The notes: generated by a model from the letters alone, not told the origin. Positions 49,871-62,099 are shown, counted from the stretch's first letter. The stretch is DNA of 64,000 bases from Plasmopara viticola (GCA_001695595.3 MBPM02000038.1:186001-250000); one strand, 5' to 3'. Numbers and translations: made by a program.

Positions 49871-52144
49871 CTTGACAATGCAGCTCTTACAGTTACTGAA
49901 ACTGCATATATTTGGTCATCAACACGTTGTCGGATCAGTCTCAATGCTTTTGATCAAATCTTGGGTGATTTGTTGTTAGGTATTGTCAAGTGGACTCGCT
50001 GCTAGCTTTGCCGACACGTATCCTACAACGTCCAAAAGACAATTAATCACAGGAAGTATTATTGCGTTCAGGGGTTTGTGAAATAATTCCACGTTGTTAG
50101 ACATTATTGTGCCATATCAAGCACAATGACTGTACACACATGCTATTAATTTTGGTCAACCAATTGAGCGCTCGGTGGTATTCCTCAGCGATTCGGTTCG
50201 AGATCTCGTTGTATGCTTTCACTGTGCACATTCCCGCTTATTCCCACGCGGCAACTTTTAGACTTAACGACTTAGATTTTCGATTGGAATACTCCATAAA
50301 ATAACGAAAGCAAACATGCGTTGTATGCTAGGTGTGATTGTCTTCATGACAGGAACAAGCCCTTAGAGAAAAGGAAAGCTGGGTCGCAAGGCAAGCTGTT
50401 GAAAATACATTAGTAAGAATTCGTTCAATATGCTTAGGTTTCACCAGATATTAGAGCGATGTCAACAATCTAAATCGTGCCATTGCCATTCTTGAAGCAA
50501 GCAACTAGTAAGGCCCCACCATTTGTAGCCTTCAGAAATGATCCATCGGCACTAAGTCCAGACTTTGAGATTTGAGGAAACGCCAAACCACTATCGCGAT
50601 AGATTATGACTAAACTATCAAACCTCAAAGTCTTCTGGTTGTTCGATGTCTTTACTTCCCAATGTATGACAGTAAAGATGATACTGTCTCTCATTGTCCG
50701 CAATTTTTTTTTGAAACCTCTTTTTTGCATTGACGCTATTCTGATAGATTGTATCGAAGCTCGATTCCTTGACTTTAGTCTCAATTTACTCAGCAAAAAC
50801 ACTTCGTTAAAGACATCGAACATCTATCAAATTTTGGGATGCGTAGCTGACTAGCAGTGCCTTTGGGCGTCTCTGGTTGATGCTTTTACACTCATTACTA
50901 AACAAGTGTGCGGACTCAACTGGGAAGAGGATTTTTAGGTCTTGTTGTATGCTAACTGTGCAATAATTGGCAAGCACAATTCGTGCACAAATTTTGTACC
51001 GCTTGAAATCGCTTCTAACAAATTTGTACAGCCCGTGAATAGCCACACGACATCAAAACTGCAAATATTGCAGTTTTGGTGTCACGGAGGCATGATCGCG
51101 AACGTTGCAGTAGTATTTTAGCATCAGGTCCTTCCGATCGTCCATGCTTGCTTAAGACAACGTGAAAATGAGCTATAAAAGCATATCACAAAAACTACTC
51201 ACATCAGATGCATGCACATCCTGAACGAATTGGGCGTCCTACGCGTGAAAAAAAAGTTCTGTAGACTTTTTTGTCCATTTTTTTCTTTTCTCAAAGCTTC
51301 CGACCAATATTTGTGCCACACTAGCGGCTAATCCTTGTGCCTAACTTTGGCCCTGTATCCACTAACATCATCGTTTATCAGGCTAGTCTTTCCGTATGGA
51401 AGCACGAAACGGAGACAGGCGAACAAATGCGTGACATACATTGAGAGCTGCTTAAATAAATTTGATTTTCAAGCAACAGAATGATCTTACTCATTACCTC
51501 AAAATCCACATTATCATTAGTTACTACATCATTTATTTCGCATTTTACTTTGTAAACTACAAGGGGAGACAGAATGTTTTCTTCATTTGTTTGATTGGGA
51601 TATACTTCTTTGATTTTCTGCTAAGGGATATCTATTACTTTCTACAACAGGGAATTGTGCAAAATCCTACATTATGACATTAAATTTATCGCGAACGATA
51701 TCGTGTAAAGCTCAAGATAGGACGTATGTTGTGAATTGACGCAATGTATAGACAGATTACGATAAAGCGAGCTTTAGTAATATACGCTTGCTTTTCTTTC
51801 TAAGGAAACATAAGCGAATAGTGTGCGACAGACACCCTACCAATGTTAAAAGAATCGTTGCGATGCTCATAGATTTTCTTTAAATTGTCCATAAGTTGTT
51901 GTACAGAAATCCATTATGCTTTCGCGACATATGATTAGCGGCGGCTAAAACGAACTGTAATGTTATGGATCCCGCACAAAAAAGACTGATTCGTTCGAAA
52001 AACAATACGACCGTACGTGCTATTATTGATACTTTCACTCATTACTTTGCTTATTACTTTGCTTGGTACTAGTACTCGGTTCCACTTTTAAAGTTAGCGT
52101 TGGCGGCAATGATGATTAAGCTATAATTGCCGCAAACATAAAAT
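49871..52144. pseudogene. Decayed gene sequence on the minus strand, unit 1
   Basis: The minus frame 50470-50823 contains RDSIIFTVIHWEVKTSN and DSGLAFPQISKSGLSADGSF. Its counterpart in unit 2 (60467-60655 and upstream) reads EDSLAFPNLSKHGLSVDGAF. The shared protein-level pattern points to a real ancestral gene, perhaps of the START-like/M96-type families expanded in oomycetes, though I cannot confirm that. Frames break repeatedly in both units. Confidence 0.45.
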
Positions 52145-52196
52145 TTGAAATTGGAAACAAATGCTCGTAGCGCTTTGAAACAGGAAATAAGAGGCC

Positions 52197-52795
52197 TTGT
52201 TGCTCATATCAGGCGTGTCAGGCGCGCTGGTGATCGCAAAGATGGCGACCCCAAAGCCAAGTACTTTGTCCGCACTTGCGCCTATTCTGAACAGCCTCAT
52301 GGCCAAGAAAACACTTGTGTGCGTCCCATCCCCTCCACCGGCTGTCCTCGAAGCTGCATGGTATACAGAAGAAAACAGCGACGTGACAGTATATGTTGTC
52401 AATTAAATAAGGTACGGAAAACTTGCCTTTGTTGTCAAGTTAGCGCACGCCCAGGACTGCACATAGGAGCCAGCTGAGTTGTAAAAGTTTTTGGCCTTCT
52501 GCGAAGAAGTACGAAGCTCTCGCGTATCGTAACTGAATTTTGCCTCGAGAGCACTGTTCTCGTATATCTAATATTGCTCAGGGTGTTTGTCGCTGCTTCC
52601 TGGCAGGTCACTTCTCCCTTGTAGCCTTTCTCGATGCTTCGGGAGGCTCTAAAGCTCCTTATTTTATCCAATTCGATGGACATAGAAGACTTTCAATTTT
52701 TGGTTGTGTCCCCGTCCGCCAAGGATGGAAATACAATCAGAAGGCGAGTACCGATATATATACGATGACGGGCTTTACTGTTCATCAAGCATAAA
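52197..52795 (+). pseudogene. Unidentified decayed gene, unit 1 copy
   Basis: Frame text GVSGALVIAKMATPKPSTLS and later ILNSLMAKKTLVCVPSPPP is followed, in shifted frames, by FVVKLAHAQDCT and RCFLAGHFSLVAFLDASGG. Unit 2 shows the same order: GVSDALMVFKMAIPKPSTLS, then FVVKSVHAQGRI. Protein-level agreement in two diverged copies supports a former gene. The family is not recognised. Confidence 0.45.
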
Positions 52796-54100
52796 CGATG
52801 GTCAACAAATTATCATTATTTAAAACAGGCCACAAGTCTTGTGTAGATATAAAAAACATATACCTGATCGTAAATTGAACCTACGGTCTCCAATAAAACC
52901 AGTTTTTGCGTCTTTACTTTTGGTCTCCATAACATCTCAAACTGTTCAGCCAGATTCAAACATTGGCCGAGAAAGCACGAGTAAGGGTTCTGAATAACAG
53001 CCTATGCCCAATATGAATGTCGATTTGAGTAACGAGATACTTTAAATTCAATCCTTGTAATACTGAGTTAAATTTTGTGTTTATGAAAAGAAAGACGAAA
53101 GATGCTGTACCTAGAAAGCGGCGGACAGTTTATTAATTGTTAAGCATTGTAAGTTTTAGCTGCCACATCTGCTGCGAAAATGCAAGTAAGTGCTTCAACT
53201 AATACTTGTTCAATTGTTGCCGTCAAATAAACGATTGCTAGACAAGCTGCTTTACGAATCACTGGCCACCAGTAAGCGGACCGTTTGTCTTCAATGCCAA
53301 ATTGTGCAAGAGTGACAGAGCACGTTATTGACTGCAATCGCGCGAAAACGATTGTGTATGCACTCGGCGTTCATTTATGTGCTAGCTTAAATTGGGGAGC
53401 AGGGACATTTTCATAATGTTCAATTAGAAAGGAAACCTTTCTCACATTATAAAGACAGCAGCCGAAATCACCACAACAAGTTTTATCTTTATTTCGCTGA
53501 GTTTGCAAGCACTTCTTTCAAATGTGTAGGTTCAATAAAATATGTCGCAGCTTTTGAACACAAATGTTCTGATCTTCTTGTTTGTGGCACGCCGAATATG
53601 TCAATTGTAACGAGTCAGTAAGAATTGGAGTCTAATCCTCGACAAAAAATCTTCTACAGACCTTCAGCTGGCGACAATTGGTAAGCCTGCTTCTTTTTTC
53701 GGGTCCACGTTGCAATTAAAAAAACAAGCATGGAACGAATTTGTGCAATCGATTTCAAAGCTGCTAGCTTTGAAAAGCTAAAGTTATTGATACACACTAG
53801 TCGCCTCTTAAGATTATGTCTACGTACTTCTGTCTGCAAAACAGACCCCAGCAGTGACACACACAACAAGCGTGCATACCTTGATGATGCCGCTTGTTAC
53901 TGGAGCTTCTTGAAATTAGGAGCTACCGACTGTTACTGAAGTCATTTTTCATCGCGCTGAAAGCTTAGCTTCGGCGCACATAACAAAGTAGTCTTTGTAT
54001 GAAGTAACTTACACTGTATGTGAAAGTCCAAATGATGTTACAGCCGTGCAGCGGGTCTGCCAGTGTATGCAGCGCTGAAGTGTCCTGTGGTATAGCCATT
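52796..54100. other. End of duplication unit 1, no gene
   Basis: Matches 62760-63990 in phrases such as GAAAGATGCTGTACCTAR and CGGCGGACAGTT. No intact frame. Confidence 0.5.
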
Positions 54101-55829
54101 GTTTTCCGCGATGAAGTTTAATTAAAATCACCTTGATTGCAACCGTTAAAGTGGCAACTATGCACCATCGAATAACTGTCTGTGAGCATTTTTTATAATG
54201 TGGCCATCTTCACCCACCTTACATTCACTCTTACCGTTAAAGTCAATTCACGTATATAGCCTAGATAAAATAAAATAGTAGAGGCATTCCATACCGCTCT
54301 ATAAGTGGCAGACGCTTGACGACGCATCACTAAATTGACAACACTGCCATCTAGAGACACGTAAAGACGTTGACGAATACAAATACTACAAGAGTCAAGT
54401 AGTATCTCCCTGTCTGGCACGGCTTAGTGACTGTTTAAAGGCACACAACTTCTGAAGCACAATGTACCGAACAAATGAAATAAGCAACGAGCAGAGTTGG
54501 TTGGAGTTACGCTTATGTCATTCCTGATTGTCCCGTTACCCATTATGTAGTGCAAATAGCGGCCACCTTCTCCCAACGCAACGCTAGAACGAGCACTTTA
54601 CGCATTTAAAATGCGGTTTCTACTGCCGCGGTTGAGCCAAGCGATCTTCCTTAAATAACCTCAAAGCCGCGACTCCGCGTACCTTGCACATCCAGTAACA
54701 TTATAATACTCCACCAAATAAAAGCGTTAGACCAGATAACAGACTGAGACGAGTTCGGACTCATCATAACTCGCAAATTTTCTGATATCATAGGATTCGT
54801 GTTCCGAATGCACACGAAATGTCCGTCTGGTGTCTTGATGCGAAACAAAATAAATGTCGTGATGCTGTAACACAGTCGCGGGGGAAGTTTATAGAAGGTC
54901 TGTCGTCGGATGCTATTAGGCGAGTGGGGCGAAGTCGGTGAAGGAGAAGGAGTGTTACTTGCTTAACGCAAAATGAGACGGGGTATTAGATGGAGAGCAC
55001 TTGCGAATTTTTTTCTTGCCACATTGCTCTTAGCCATCTACTGCAATCATCCCAAAGGCTATCATTCGTCTTTAAACGTCCTATATTTTTTTCGACCAAT
55101 CAAGTCTGTTTATCCCCAATAATTATGGGACTCTAATTTTCTTCAATTCTTAAACTGTATAATTGCCAATTCCTTCGGATAACAATAATGCATATGTACT
55201 TCGAAAATATGGTGCAATAGCCGTTACCGGCAAAATATCGGTGACAATGGTACCTCACGTGGTTCTTCGTTATGGAAATGCCTATTTTAAAGAAAGGACT
55301 CATTTTCAATAGAGGTCGTTGAGTCCGAAAGTATGTTTTAAATTCTCCACAGGCAACCAGAGTTTGGTTTACCCAAGCCACCAAACTCTGCACTGTATGT
55401 TTTTTTTGTATTCGTCATGTTTGATTACGGCTTCGACAAGTTGTCCCTCGGGGCCATCGGCCAACATAACCTTATTCACAATTTGCCGACACAAGGGGTC
55501 CTTGCGATATGGCTTCAGCGGTGAAGTGTGAAACACTAAATGCAGCTTCAATGCATTTGATAGTCCCAACTCATAGGTGTCTCACGAAACTTTTTCGCGA
55601 TACAAAATATACGGGCGCGAGTTTCTATGACTAGTCAAAACGTTTGCATAGGACATCAGAAAATTTGTCCGCTCAAAAGCACCATATCGCCAAAATGAAA
55701 GTTTTGGACAACTCTATGTAGTACTTCATGCGATCTTTCGCTTCACTCATCCGGTCCTGTGTGAACTTAAAATGTGTTTCTTAATGTGTGCTACGCACGA
55801 GCGTTGAATAAAATCTTCAATTCAAAACG
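54101..55829. other. Spacer between the duplication units
   Basis: No intact gene. The part 54135-54420 resembles 56965-57240 (CCGTTAAAG...ACCATCGAA...TAAATAAAATG-type phrases), so a further partial repeat is present. The minus frame 54651-54848 contains FRIKTPDGHFVCIRNTNP, which looks like a real protein fragment, possibly START-like/M96-type. Frames are broken on both sides. Confidence 0.45.
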
Positions 55830-56964
55830 TGTTGAATGCCTTACACTTTTTATCGCTTAGTTCGACTAAGGCGCTCATAGCTGCGCTGTTGCGCTTTGGC
55901 TGCGAATGGTTTAGGCGCGTGTGTCTGCGTTATTGGCATATTTTACGACCACATCGTTTCTTATCGGCTTTAAAAGCCGGCTGTTGCAAATCTTTGCTAA
56001 TAGTTTATCAAATGATGGCTTTACGGATGATTGCACAAGCACTTTCGCAAGCATAAAAGCCTTTGGATCTACCGATTTAGCCATCAGCTTGTCGAGTCCA
56101 AACTCTAGCACCTCACTCCTCATCATACAAAAGTCAACTAAGCCAATGTATCGTCCCTCTGCTCCACTATGTGCGTAATAACGCTCGAAGCGGCGGGCGA
56201 GGCTTTACATCAAGCTTGAATCTTTCTCTTCCTTTTTCTGCTTTGCATCCCAGAACGAACACGGCAACATCGTGCCCATCGTGGCGGTGCGGTTCATGTT
56301 GTAAAGTACTTGTCCTGATCCCAACTTGTTCAGCTCTTTTTCGCTAATATTAAGTCGGCTACGGTGCATGAGAAAGCGAATTCACACGTAGTAAGAAAAG
56401 TCTCAAATCCTGGAGATTAAGTCAGGTCATCTATTAGTCGCTGTGCATGCTTTCTTTGAGCAAAGTCGACTTCGGAAGCAATCATGCTAAGAAAGCTCTT
56501 TACTACTATAAGATTACCCCGTCTGCCACTTCCGCACCAACAATGGCGCAAGAGGCATATTGAATCGTTTCGAATCGATGGCCTTTGTTGTAAGCTGTGG
56601 AACTTTCTGCTGTACATATGGATCGCAACAACCATTACTACACCTGAAAATACCTCTTTCATTACTATAAGCGTTCAGTGAGTATGTTTGGTTTAATCGC
56701 TATGCAAGTGATGCATCCTCTTTTTCCTGGACCAAGGCAGCGCATCGACCAAAAGGAGCAGTCTTCGCCCGAGTATAAACCATTCTCTGGAAAAGTAAAT
56801 TGCAATTTCCGTTATAATTTATAGTTTGCTTCGGCCGAATTGCGCTTTGCACTGCGTGTCCGTGCAGGCAGCGGTGGAATGCTCTGTGTATTGCGTTCAA
56901 GCTGCGTGTGCCTACTGGTCATCAATACCCGTCAAAAATGTTCAGGTACAATTCCTTACTTGCT

Positions 56965-57240
56965 TCCGTTAAAGCTACTAATATGCAACCATCGAAATGA
57001 ATTGTGAAGACTGCTTATTTTCACGCTTTTTGTTGAAGTCAAATAAGGGGTTTTAAGCGAACATTAAATAAAATGCTGGAGGCTTTTTCCACCCATTCAC
57101 ATAAACATGACTTCTAAAATACACAGCACGGCACACTTTTTTTGTAAAGTATCTGAGCCACTAATTATAGAAAGAGCAAATAGAATCCTACTGGCTGCAG
57201 TCGGCACCGTTGACGTTACGCTACTGCCATTAGTGCCCGT
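56965..57240. repeat. Partial third copy related to 54135-54420
   Basis: By-eye similarity to the spacer between the two units, not to unit 1 at the equivalent place. This suggests that the duplication history involved more than one event. Confidence 0.5.
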
Positions 57241-57244
57241 CTCG

Positions 57245-57613
57245 TTATCCATAGTTTAACAAAAGTAGCGGTTCAATGACCAAAATTTTACCAGCATAAG
57301 TTTTTCGCGCATTCAAGATGTGGCGTCCTGAAGACGTGAACGAAGTAAGCAATCCCCCGTATACCACTTCAAGGCCTGGCCATGAAAGCCTTAGATTGAA
57401 ACCAAACTCAAGCGCAAAACAGGCAAACTTGAGATTCTCAAACGCTGCAGCACTTGCATCTTTACTTATAAGCTGTGGCCAAAAGAAGCGCCTTATTCGG
57501 TCATGCACGTTTACGTGCCGCCGAAGCCTCGGTCCTTTGATTTGTAAGCTGTTGGTGAAATAAAGAAATAGGCAATTCTTGTACCATGCTAGACCTCCAT
57601 AGCAAGTCCTCAC
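57245..57613 (-). other. 122-codon minus-strand ORF, unrecognised
   Basis: Frame text includes LRRHVNVHDRIRRFFWPQLI and ENLKFACFALEFGFNLRLSW. Composition is protein-like but no family is recognised and no ATG-led signal is seen. It may be a remnant. Plus-strand ORFs overlap it. Confidence 0.25.
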
Positions 57614-57649
57614 ACTTAAATTTCGAAGAAATGATTTTTACAAGGGCCC

Positions 57650-57841
57650 ATGCTAACAGCACTGACATCGAATCTGGACGCTGTTGTTGAGCTTAAAGTT
57701 CGTGAGATCAAAAGCTTACGGCAAATAAAATTTGTAGACTCGACCTTTCGCACAGCTCGAGATTTGGGTCTTCATAAGCTTTTATTTTCTGTATCGAACA
57801 AGAAGCGTTCTGGCCGTCCACTGTTTTTAGCGAAGGCGTGA
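57650..57841 (+). pseudogene. Unidentified broken gene, unit 2 copy
   Basis: 63 codons with VVELKVREIKSLRQIKFVDS and LGLHKLLFSVSNKKRSGRP, ending at a stop. It is related to 47578-47892 in unit 1. Only a fragment remains. Confidence 0.4.
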
Positions 57842-58015
57842 GTATGCAGCTATAGCGCCGCTGTTGAAAAAAGGTGGTATGTTAACGTATCACGATTGTA
57901 ATTGTTCATTTACAGTATACCCGCTGTGTATATCCATAGATGAGGCAAAAGTTGTATAACGAATTTTCTTTGATTTGCTCAACAGAGCTGAAGTTAAAAA
58001 AAAACTTTAAGGTGT

Positions 58016-58337
58016 AATGTAATGTAATGTAATCTATTACGTTATCGCGTTGCCAAGTTATGCACGTGCTACGCTCAGTCTGGCTAGTTCACGGCATAGA
58101 GTGGTGTCCGCATACGTCGGGTCTCGTTCGGCGCCAGCACCGAGGTCGTGAGGGTCTTCCATTACTTTGTTTAGCTCTGACTCGGTAAGAGCCCAGGTGG
58201 CGCCCTGGTGCTGGAGACCGTCGCGTCGAGGGTGAGACTCGTTAGAGACTTGCAGATGCCCGAGAGCACCTGCCCGAAGCGCGCGAGCATTTAGCCCCCG
58301 CGCTCGGAAGGAAGGTGTCACCCCCACCTTTTCCGAA
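58016..58337 (-). mobile_element. SINE-like element, copy 5, inserted in duplication unit 2
   Basis: Same family, with tail AATGTAATGTAATCTATTACG and head CCACCTTTTCCGAA (plus strand). It has a ~13-bp internal deletion after GTTCGGCG. A possible short target duplication AAGGTGT lies on both sides (58009-58015 and about 58344-58350), which is weak. It is absent from unit 1, so it was inserted after the duplication. Confidence 0.87.
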
Positions 58338-58682
58338 GATAAAGAAGGTGTGATCAATAATAATTCTTATTTCTTAATTTTGCGGAAACCAAATCTTTAG
58401 GGGTATTTCATAGTCCCTTTAGTATTAAATTTGGTACGGTTTGCGTGTAGCATTTCGTATTTTAAAAAAATTGCAGCATCTATCAAGAATATGCGATACG
58501 AAAATGTAGGGGGCCACAGTTCCATGCAAAAAGTTGTGCATAGCTTGTTCAATTGCCGCAATAAGGGCGATAATGGACCCGAGAAAGCTCTCGGAAAATC
58601 AAACCGCCTCTATCCCAGATCATTAGGCTGGTGAACGGCAAGAAGTTTCGTGTCGCAAAGCAGACGTTTTAGCTTCAAAGAT

Positions 58683-58811
58683 TAGCGACTGAATACTTTG
58701 AACTGCATCTGTGACCAAATCGTATTGCGAGCTTCTATCCACAGGTCGTCATTCCTAGAAATCCGTCGTTCTCGACACCCGCCGTGCAAATTAGCATACT
58801 CTACGTCTCCC
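58683..58811 (+). promoter_or_regulatory. Conserved promoter of effector-like gene 2 with candidate initiator
   Basis: TCGTCATTCCTAGAAATCCG about 64 bp before the ATG holds TCATTCC, a full match to the oomycete initiator. The segment from here to the ATG is strongly conserved with gene 1. Confidence 0.58.
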
Positions 58812-59642
58812 ATGCGCAACATTGCATTTCTCATTGGTCTTTTCTTCATCGGATATTCAAGCTGTGTCCTCCACGCGACCCCCACGCGGGCATCTCTGGT
58901 CGAGAAGTCCGACGCCGAGTCGACTCATGTCGAGCAGTGGGATAGCAACGGCAAGCGCACACTTCAGGCGGATGACCGCGAGCGCATTTTAGCCGAAGAG
59001 CGAGGCATGGAACAGACGCTTTTGCCTGCTGCGGAGGCCATTGGAAAGACCAAGGTATCGGAAAAGGCGGTGTCGCGTGCGTCCTTGGGATCGAAGTTGA
59101 ATCCGATGACGTGGCCAAAGCGCATATTGTATAAAATCAAATTGTGGTATGCACGCTTTCGGCAGAACCTGTTGAAAAGGGCAACCATGGATGAAGAAAG
59201 CATTGATCGTTCGATGATGAGTGGATTAACTCCGTTTGCCTTGAAAAAAATCAAAAATGACATTTTCCATTACTCCAGCTCTGTGCCTCGTGACGCAATC
59301 AAAATCGAAAAGGACTACAACTCATATGTGGATCAGTTCTTCGGTCAATTCAATGGCCTCTTCAAAGACCCTCCGGTCTTCGAAATGGCTAAGTGGAAAA
59401 AATTGGAAGCAGATATGACAAGTACCGAGCAAATCGTGGAGCGTACCGCTTTGAATAAAGTAAGCCAATATATCGACAAAGGCTTCTCGAACGAGAAGTT
59501 AATTTCTCTTGATGTCTCTCCTTTCGTGTACATGCGACTGCTGGAAAAGAGGGGTGTCTTCAAAGATGTGGAGAACAATATAGACAAAATCGAACATTTG
59601 AAAGTCTACGTCAAGGCCTACGAAGAACACTTGATGGTGTAA
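58812..59642 (+). CDS. Secreted effector-like protein with degenerate RXLR (RTLQ...EER), paralogue 2
   Basis: A 276-residue paralogue of the protein at 48.2 kb. The ATG at 58812 is chosen because it starts the signal peptide (MRNIAFLIGLFFIGYSSCVL) and matches paralogue 1; upstream codons in frame have no ATG. It has a six-residue insertion (HATPTR) just after the signal peptide, then the same RTLQ and EER motifs. The C-terminal half is conserved, with charge-changing substitutions concentrated around residues 165-230, while SPFVYMRLLEKRGVFKDVEN is unchanged. The frame is intact. Retention of two open copies in otherwise decayed duplicate DNA suggests both have been useful. Host target and activity are unknown. 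Confidence 0.85.
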   Translation: MRNIAFLIGLFFIGYSSCVLHATPTRASLVEKSDAESTHVEQWDSNGKRTLQADDRERILAEERGMEQTLLPAAEAIGKTKVSEKAVSRASLGSKLNPMTWPKRILYKIKLWYARFRQNLLKRATMDEESIDRSMMSGLTPFALKKIKNDIFHYSSSVPRDAIKIEKDYNSYVDQFFGQFNGLFKDPPVFEMAKWKKLEADMTSTEQIVERTALNKVSQYIDKGFSNEKLISLDVSPFVYMRLLEKRGVFKDVENNIDKIEHLKVYVKAYEEHLMV

Positions 59643-60099
59643 CAGTAGATTTACAGCTGGGAGGGTAGCATAAATGATTGACGCCATCAAATAAGTTGTT
59701 CCAACACTTTTCGTCTAAAAAAAGTACTTTTGTTGCATGCAATGTTCGTTTTCACGGACTCCAAAGTGCAATTTTTATAAAAATGAGTGTATCATCTATG
59801 TGCTCGCTAAGTGTAAAATAACGCATTCTAAAAACTTATTTATTAAAGCAATGTGCGTTGTACGTGATAAGCGCTGCTGTATACGGAGTAATGGACAACC
59901 CCCTTTTTGAAAATAAAGAATAAGATAAACCCTTGATAAAATCTAGTTTTTTATAGATACCACAATCGAAAAGATTAATAAAACTGTCTGTCCCTAGCGG
60001 ATTTTAGACTGAAGAATACAGCTAAAGTTTGCAAGTCATTTTCTGGCTTCGTCTAAATGTTCGCTGTAAAGCAGGCAAATAAGTGCGTATATCTCATGT

Positions 60100-60126
60100 C
60101 CACGTGCTCATCGCATGAGCACGTGG
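60100..60126. repeat. 12-bp hairpin, unit 2
   Basis: CCACGTGCTCAT-CGC-ATGAGCACGTGG, a perfect 12-bp stem with a 3-base loop. The equivalent place in unit 1 keeps only the inner 7 bp. Confidence 0.92.
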
Positions 60127-62099
60127 CAATGTTTTCAACAATCTGACCAAAACCACACGTGGCGCGTCACCAAAATGCAATACAATTCTCACAATTAATA
60201 AAGCTTTAGCATATTCTGCAACCAACACGACATCGAATCAGTCTCAATTTTCTTGTCGAATCATTAAGTGATTTATTGTTGGTAATCGCGTTGCCAACAT
60301 TGCGGACGCGCTTCGTTCAATGCCCGAACGGCAATAGGTCACAGTTAGCATTCTTGCATTCAGTAGACGCTTGTTAATTGATTCCACCTCAAACATCAAT
60401 GTGCCATCTCGAGGACATTCACAGTTCGCATGTGACTATTTTTTGTTATCAATTTCGGTCGGCTTATCAAGCGCTTATCGATATTCCTCTGCAAAACAAT
60501 TTGAAATGTCGTTGTATGCCTTCACTGTGCATGCTAAAGTAAGCAATCAGTAGGACCTCACTATCTGCAGTCTTCAGGAATGCTCCATCGACGCTAAGTC
60601 CATGCTTGGAGAGATTTGGGAACGCCAACGAATCTTCGCAATAGATTGTGACCAAGACATTTAACCGTAGAATCCTTTGGATGATCTACGTCCTAAGTCT
60701 TTTCAGTATGACCGTTCGAATGACACTGTCTCTCATTGTACGCAAAACTTTTATCAAAAGTCTTTTTCGTGCATTAACTCTCTAAGGATGTATCAACGCT
60801 CAATTCATTGACTTTTGTCTCAATTCATTCAGCTCAAATACTTCGTAAAAGATATTGAAGATGTATCGTATATCGGGATGCTTAGCCTCGTTGAGCATCT
60901 CCGACTGACGGGTTTCCACTTGTTATCGAACAAGTGTGCGGACTGAACCAGGTAGAAGAATTCTAGGTCTACATGTATGCAAACTGTGCAATAATTGACA
61001 AGCATGTTGAGTGTACACAGCTTTGAACCACTTGAAGTCACTAATATCAAATTCGAACAGCCCGTGGATAGCCACATAAAAGTCTTTGATTGCAGTTTTG
61101 ATGTCACGGAGGCATGATCGCGAAAGTTGCAGTAGCATTTTAGCTTCAGCTCATTTTCAATCGATAGCTTAAGACAACATTAAAATGAATTCCTAAAGCA
61201 CATTACAAAAACTTCTCACGACAGATGCGTTATACCTAAATGAATTGAATGTCCTTCTTGTGACTCAGAAAGTTCTGCAGCTTTACATTCTTTTAACTCA
61301 AAGCCTCCAGCCGATACCGCACCATAATTCTTGTGCCTAAGTTTTGCCCTCTCTTCACTAAATGCATCGATTATCAGGCTTGTCTTTCCGTATGGAAGCA
61401 CGAAATGGACATGGGCGGACATATGCGTACCGACATACATTGAGAGTTGCTAAGGTAGACGTGACTTTCTCCAGCAATACAATGAACTTAGTCACCACTT
61501 CGAATCATCGTCATCTTGCTTACTACATCAATTATTACGTAATTTACATCGTAAATTTCTAAAAGGGGTATATTTTTTCTTTATCTCTTTGATTGGGGTG
61601 CACTTCTTTATAGATTTTGCTAAAAGAAATTTTCATTAATACTTTCTAGAACGGGACATTAGCAAAAAAATCCTACACTGTGACATTAAATTTATCGCAA
61701 AAGTATCGTGTAAAGCCAAAGATAGGGCATATGTTGTGGATTGGCGCTATGTATACGACAAGCCGAGCTTTTGTGGTATAATTTTGTTGTCCGTTTTTAT
61801 ATAACTATAAGCGAATGGTGCGCGTATCAATAATAAGGAAATGGTTACGATGCCCATAGATTTCCGTTAAAAATTTTATAGGCTGTTATACAGAAACCTT
61901 TTTCACGCTTTCTCGGTCTATGGCCATAACAAGCTTTAATGTTATGGACGCCGCACAGACAAGTTGAGATTGTTGTGTGCGAAACGATCTAATCGTACGA
62001 AAAGCAACATTGCCGTACGTGCTATGTTTGTTACTCTTACTTATCACCTTGCTTAATACTTCACTTAGTACTACCACTCGACACGTTAGCTACCGTTGA
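60127..62099. pseudogene. Decayed minus-strand gene sequence, unit 2
   Basis: Counterpart of 49871-52144. Minus frames at 60467-60655, 60829-61107 and 60923-61138 hold fragments such as EDSLAFPNLSKHGLSVDGAF, with FYLVQSAHLF and LLQLSRSCLRDIKTA upstream. Broken by stops and frameshifts. Confidence 0.42.

Larger units (their letters stand above)
46590..54100. repeat. Segmental duplication, unit 1
   Basis: Direct counterpart of 55830-63990, offset by 9.2 to 10.6 kb. Anchors seen in both: the stretch near 46620-47050 and 55870-56330 (CACGGCAACACCGTGC / CACGGCAACATCGTGC), TTTCGCACAGCTCGAG near 47640 and 57750, the effector gene, the hairpin near 49860/60113, the region near 52200/62180, and GAAAGATGCTGTACCTA at 53097 / 63115. 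Similarity outside the effector gene is patchy with many indels, so the duplication is old. Confidence 0.85.

Noticed and set aside
58698..58811. 38-residue upstream extension of effector-like protein 2
   Set aside because: It has no ATG, covers the conserved promoter, and would bury the signal peptide.
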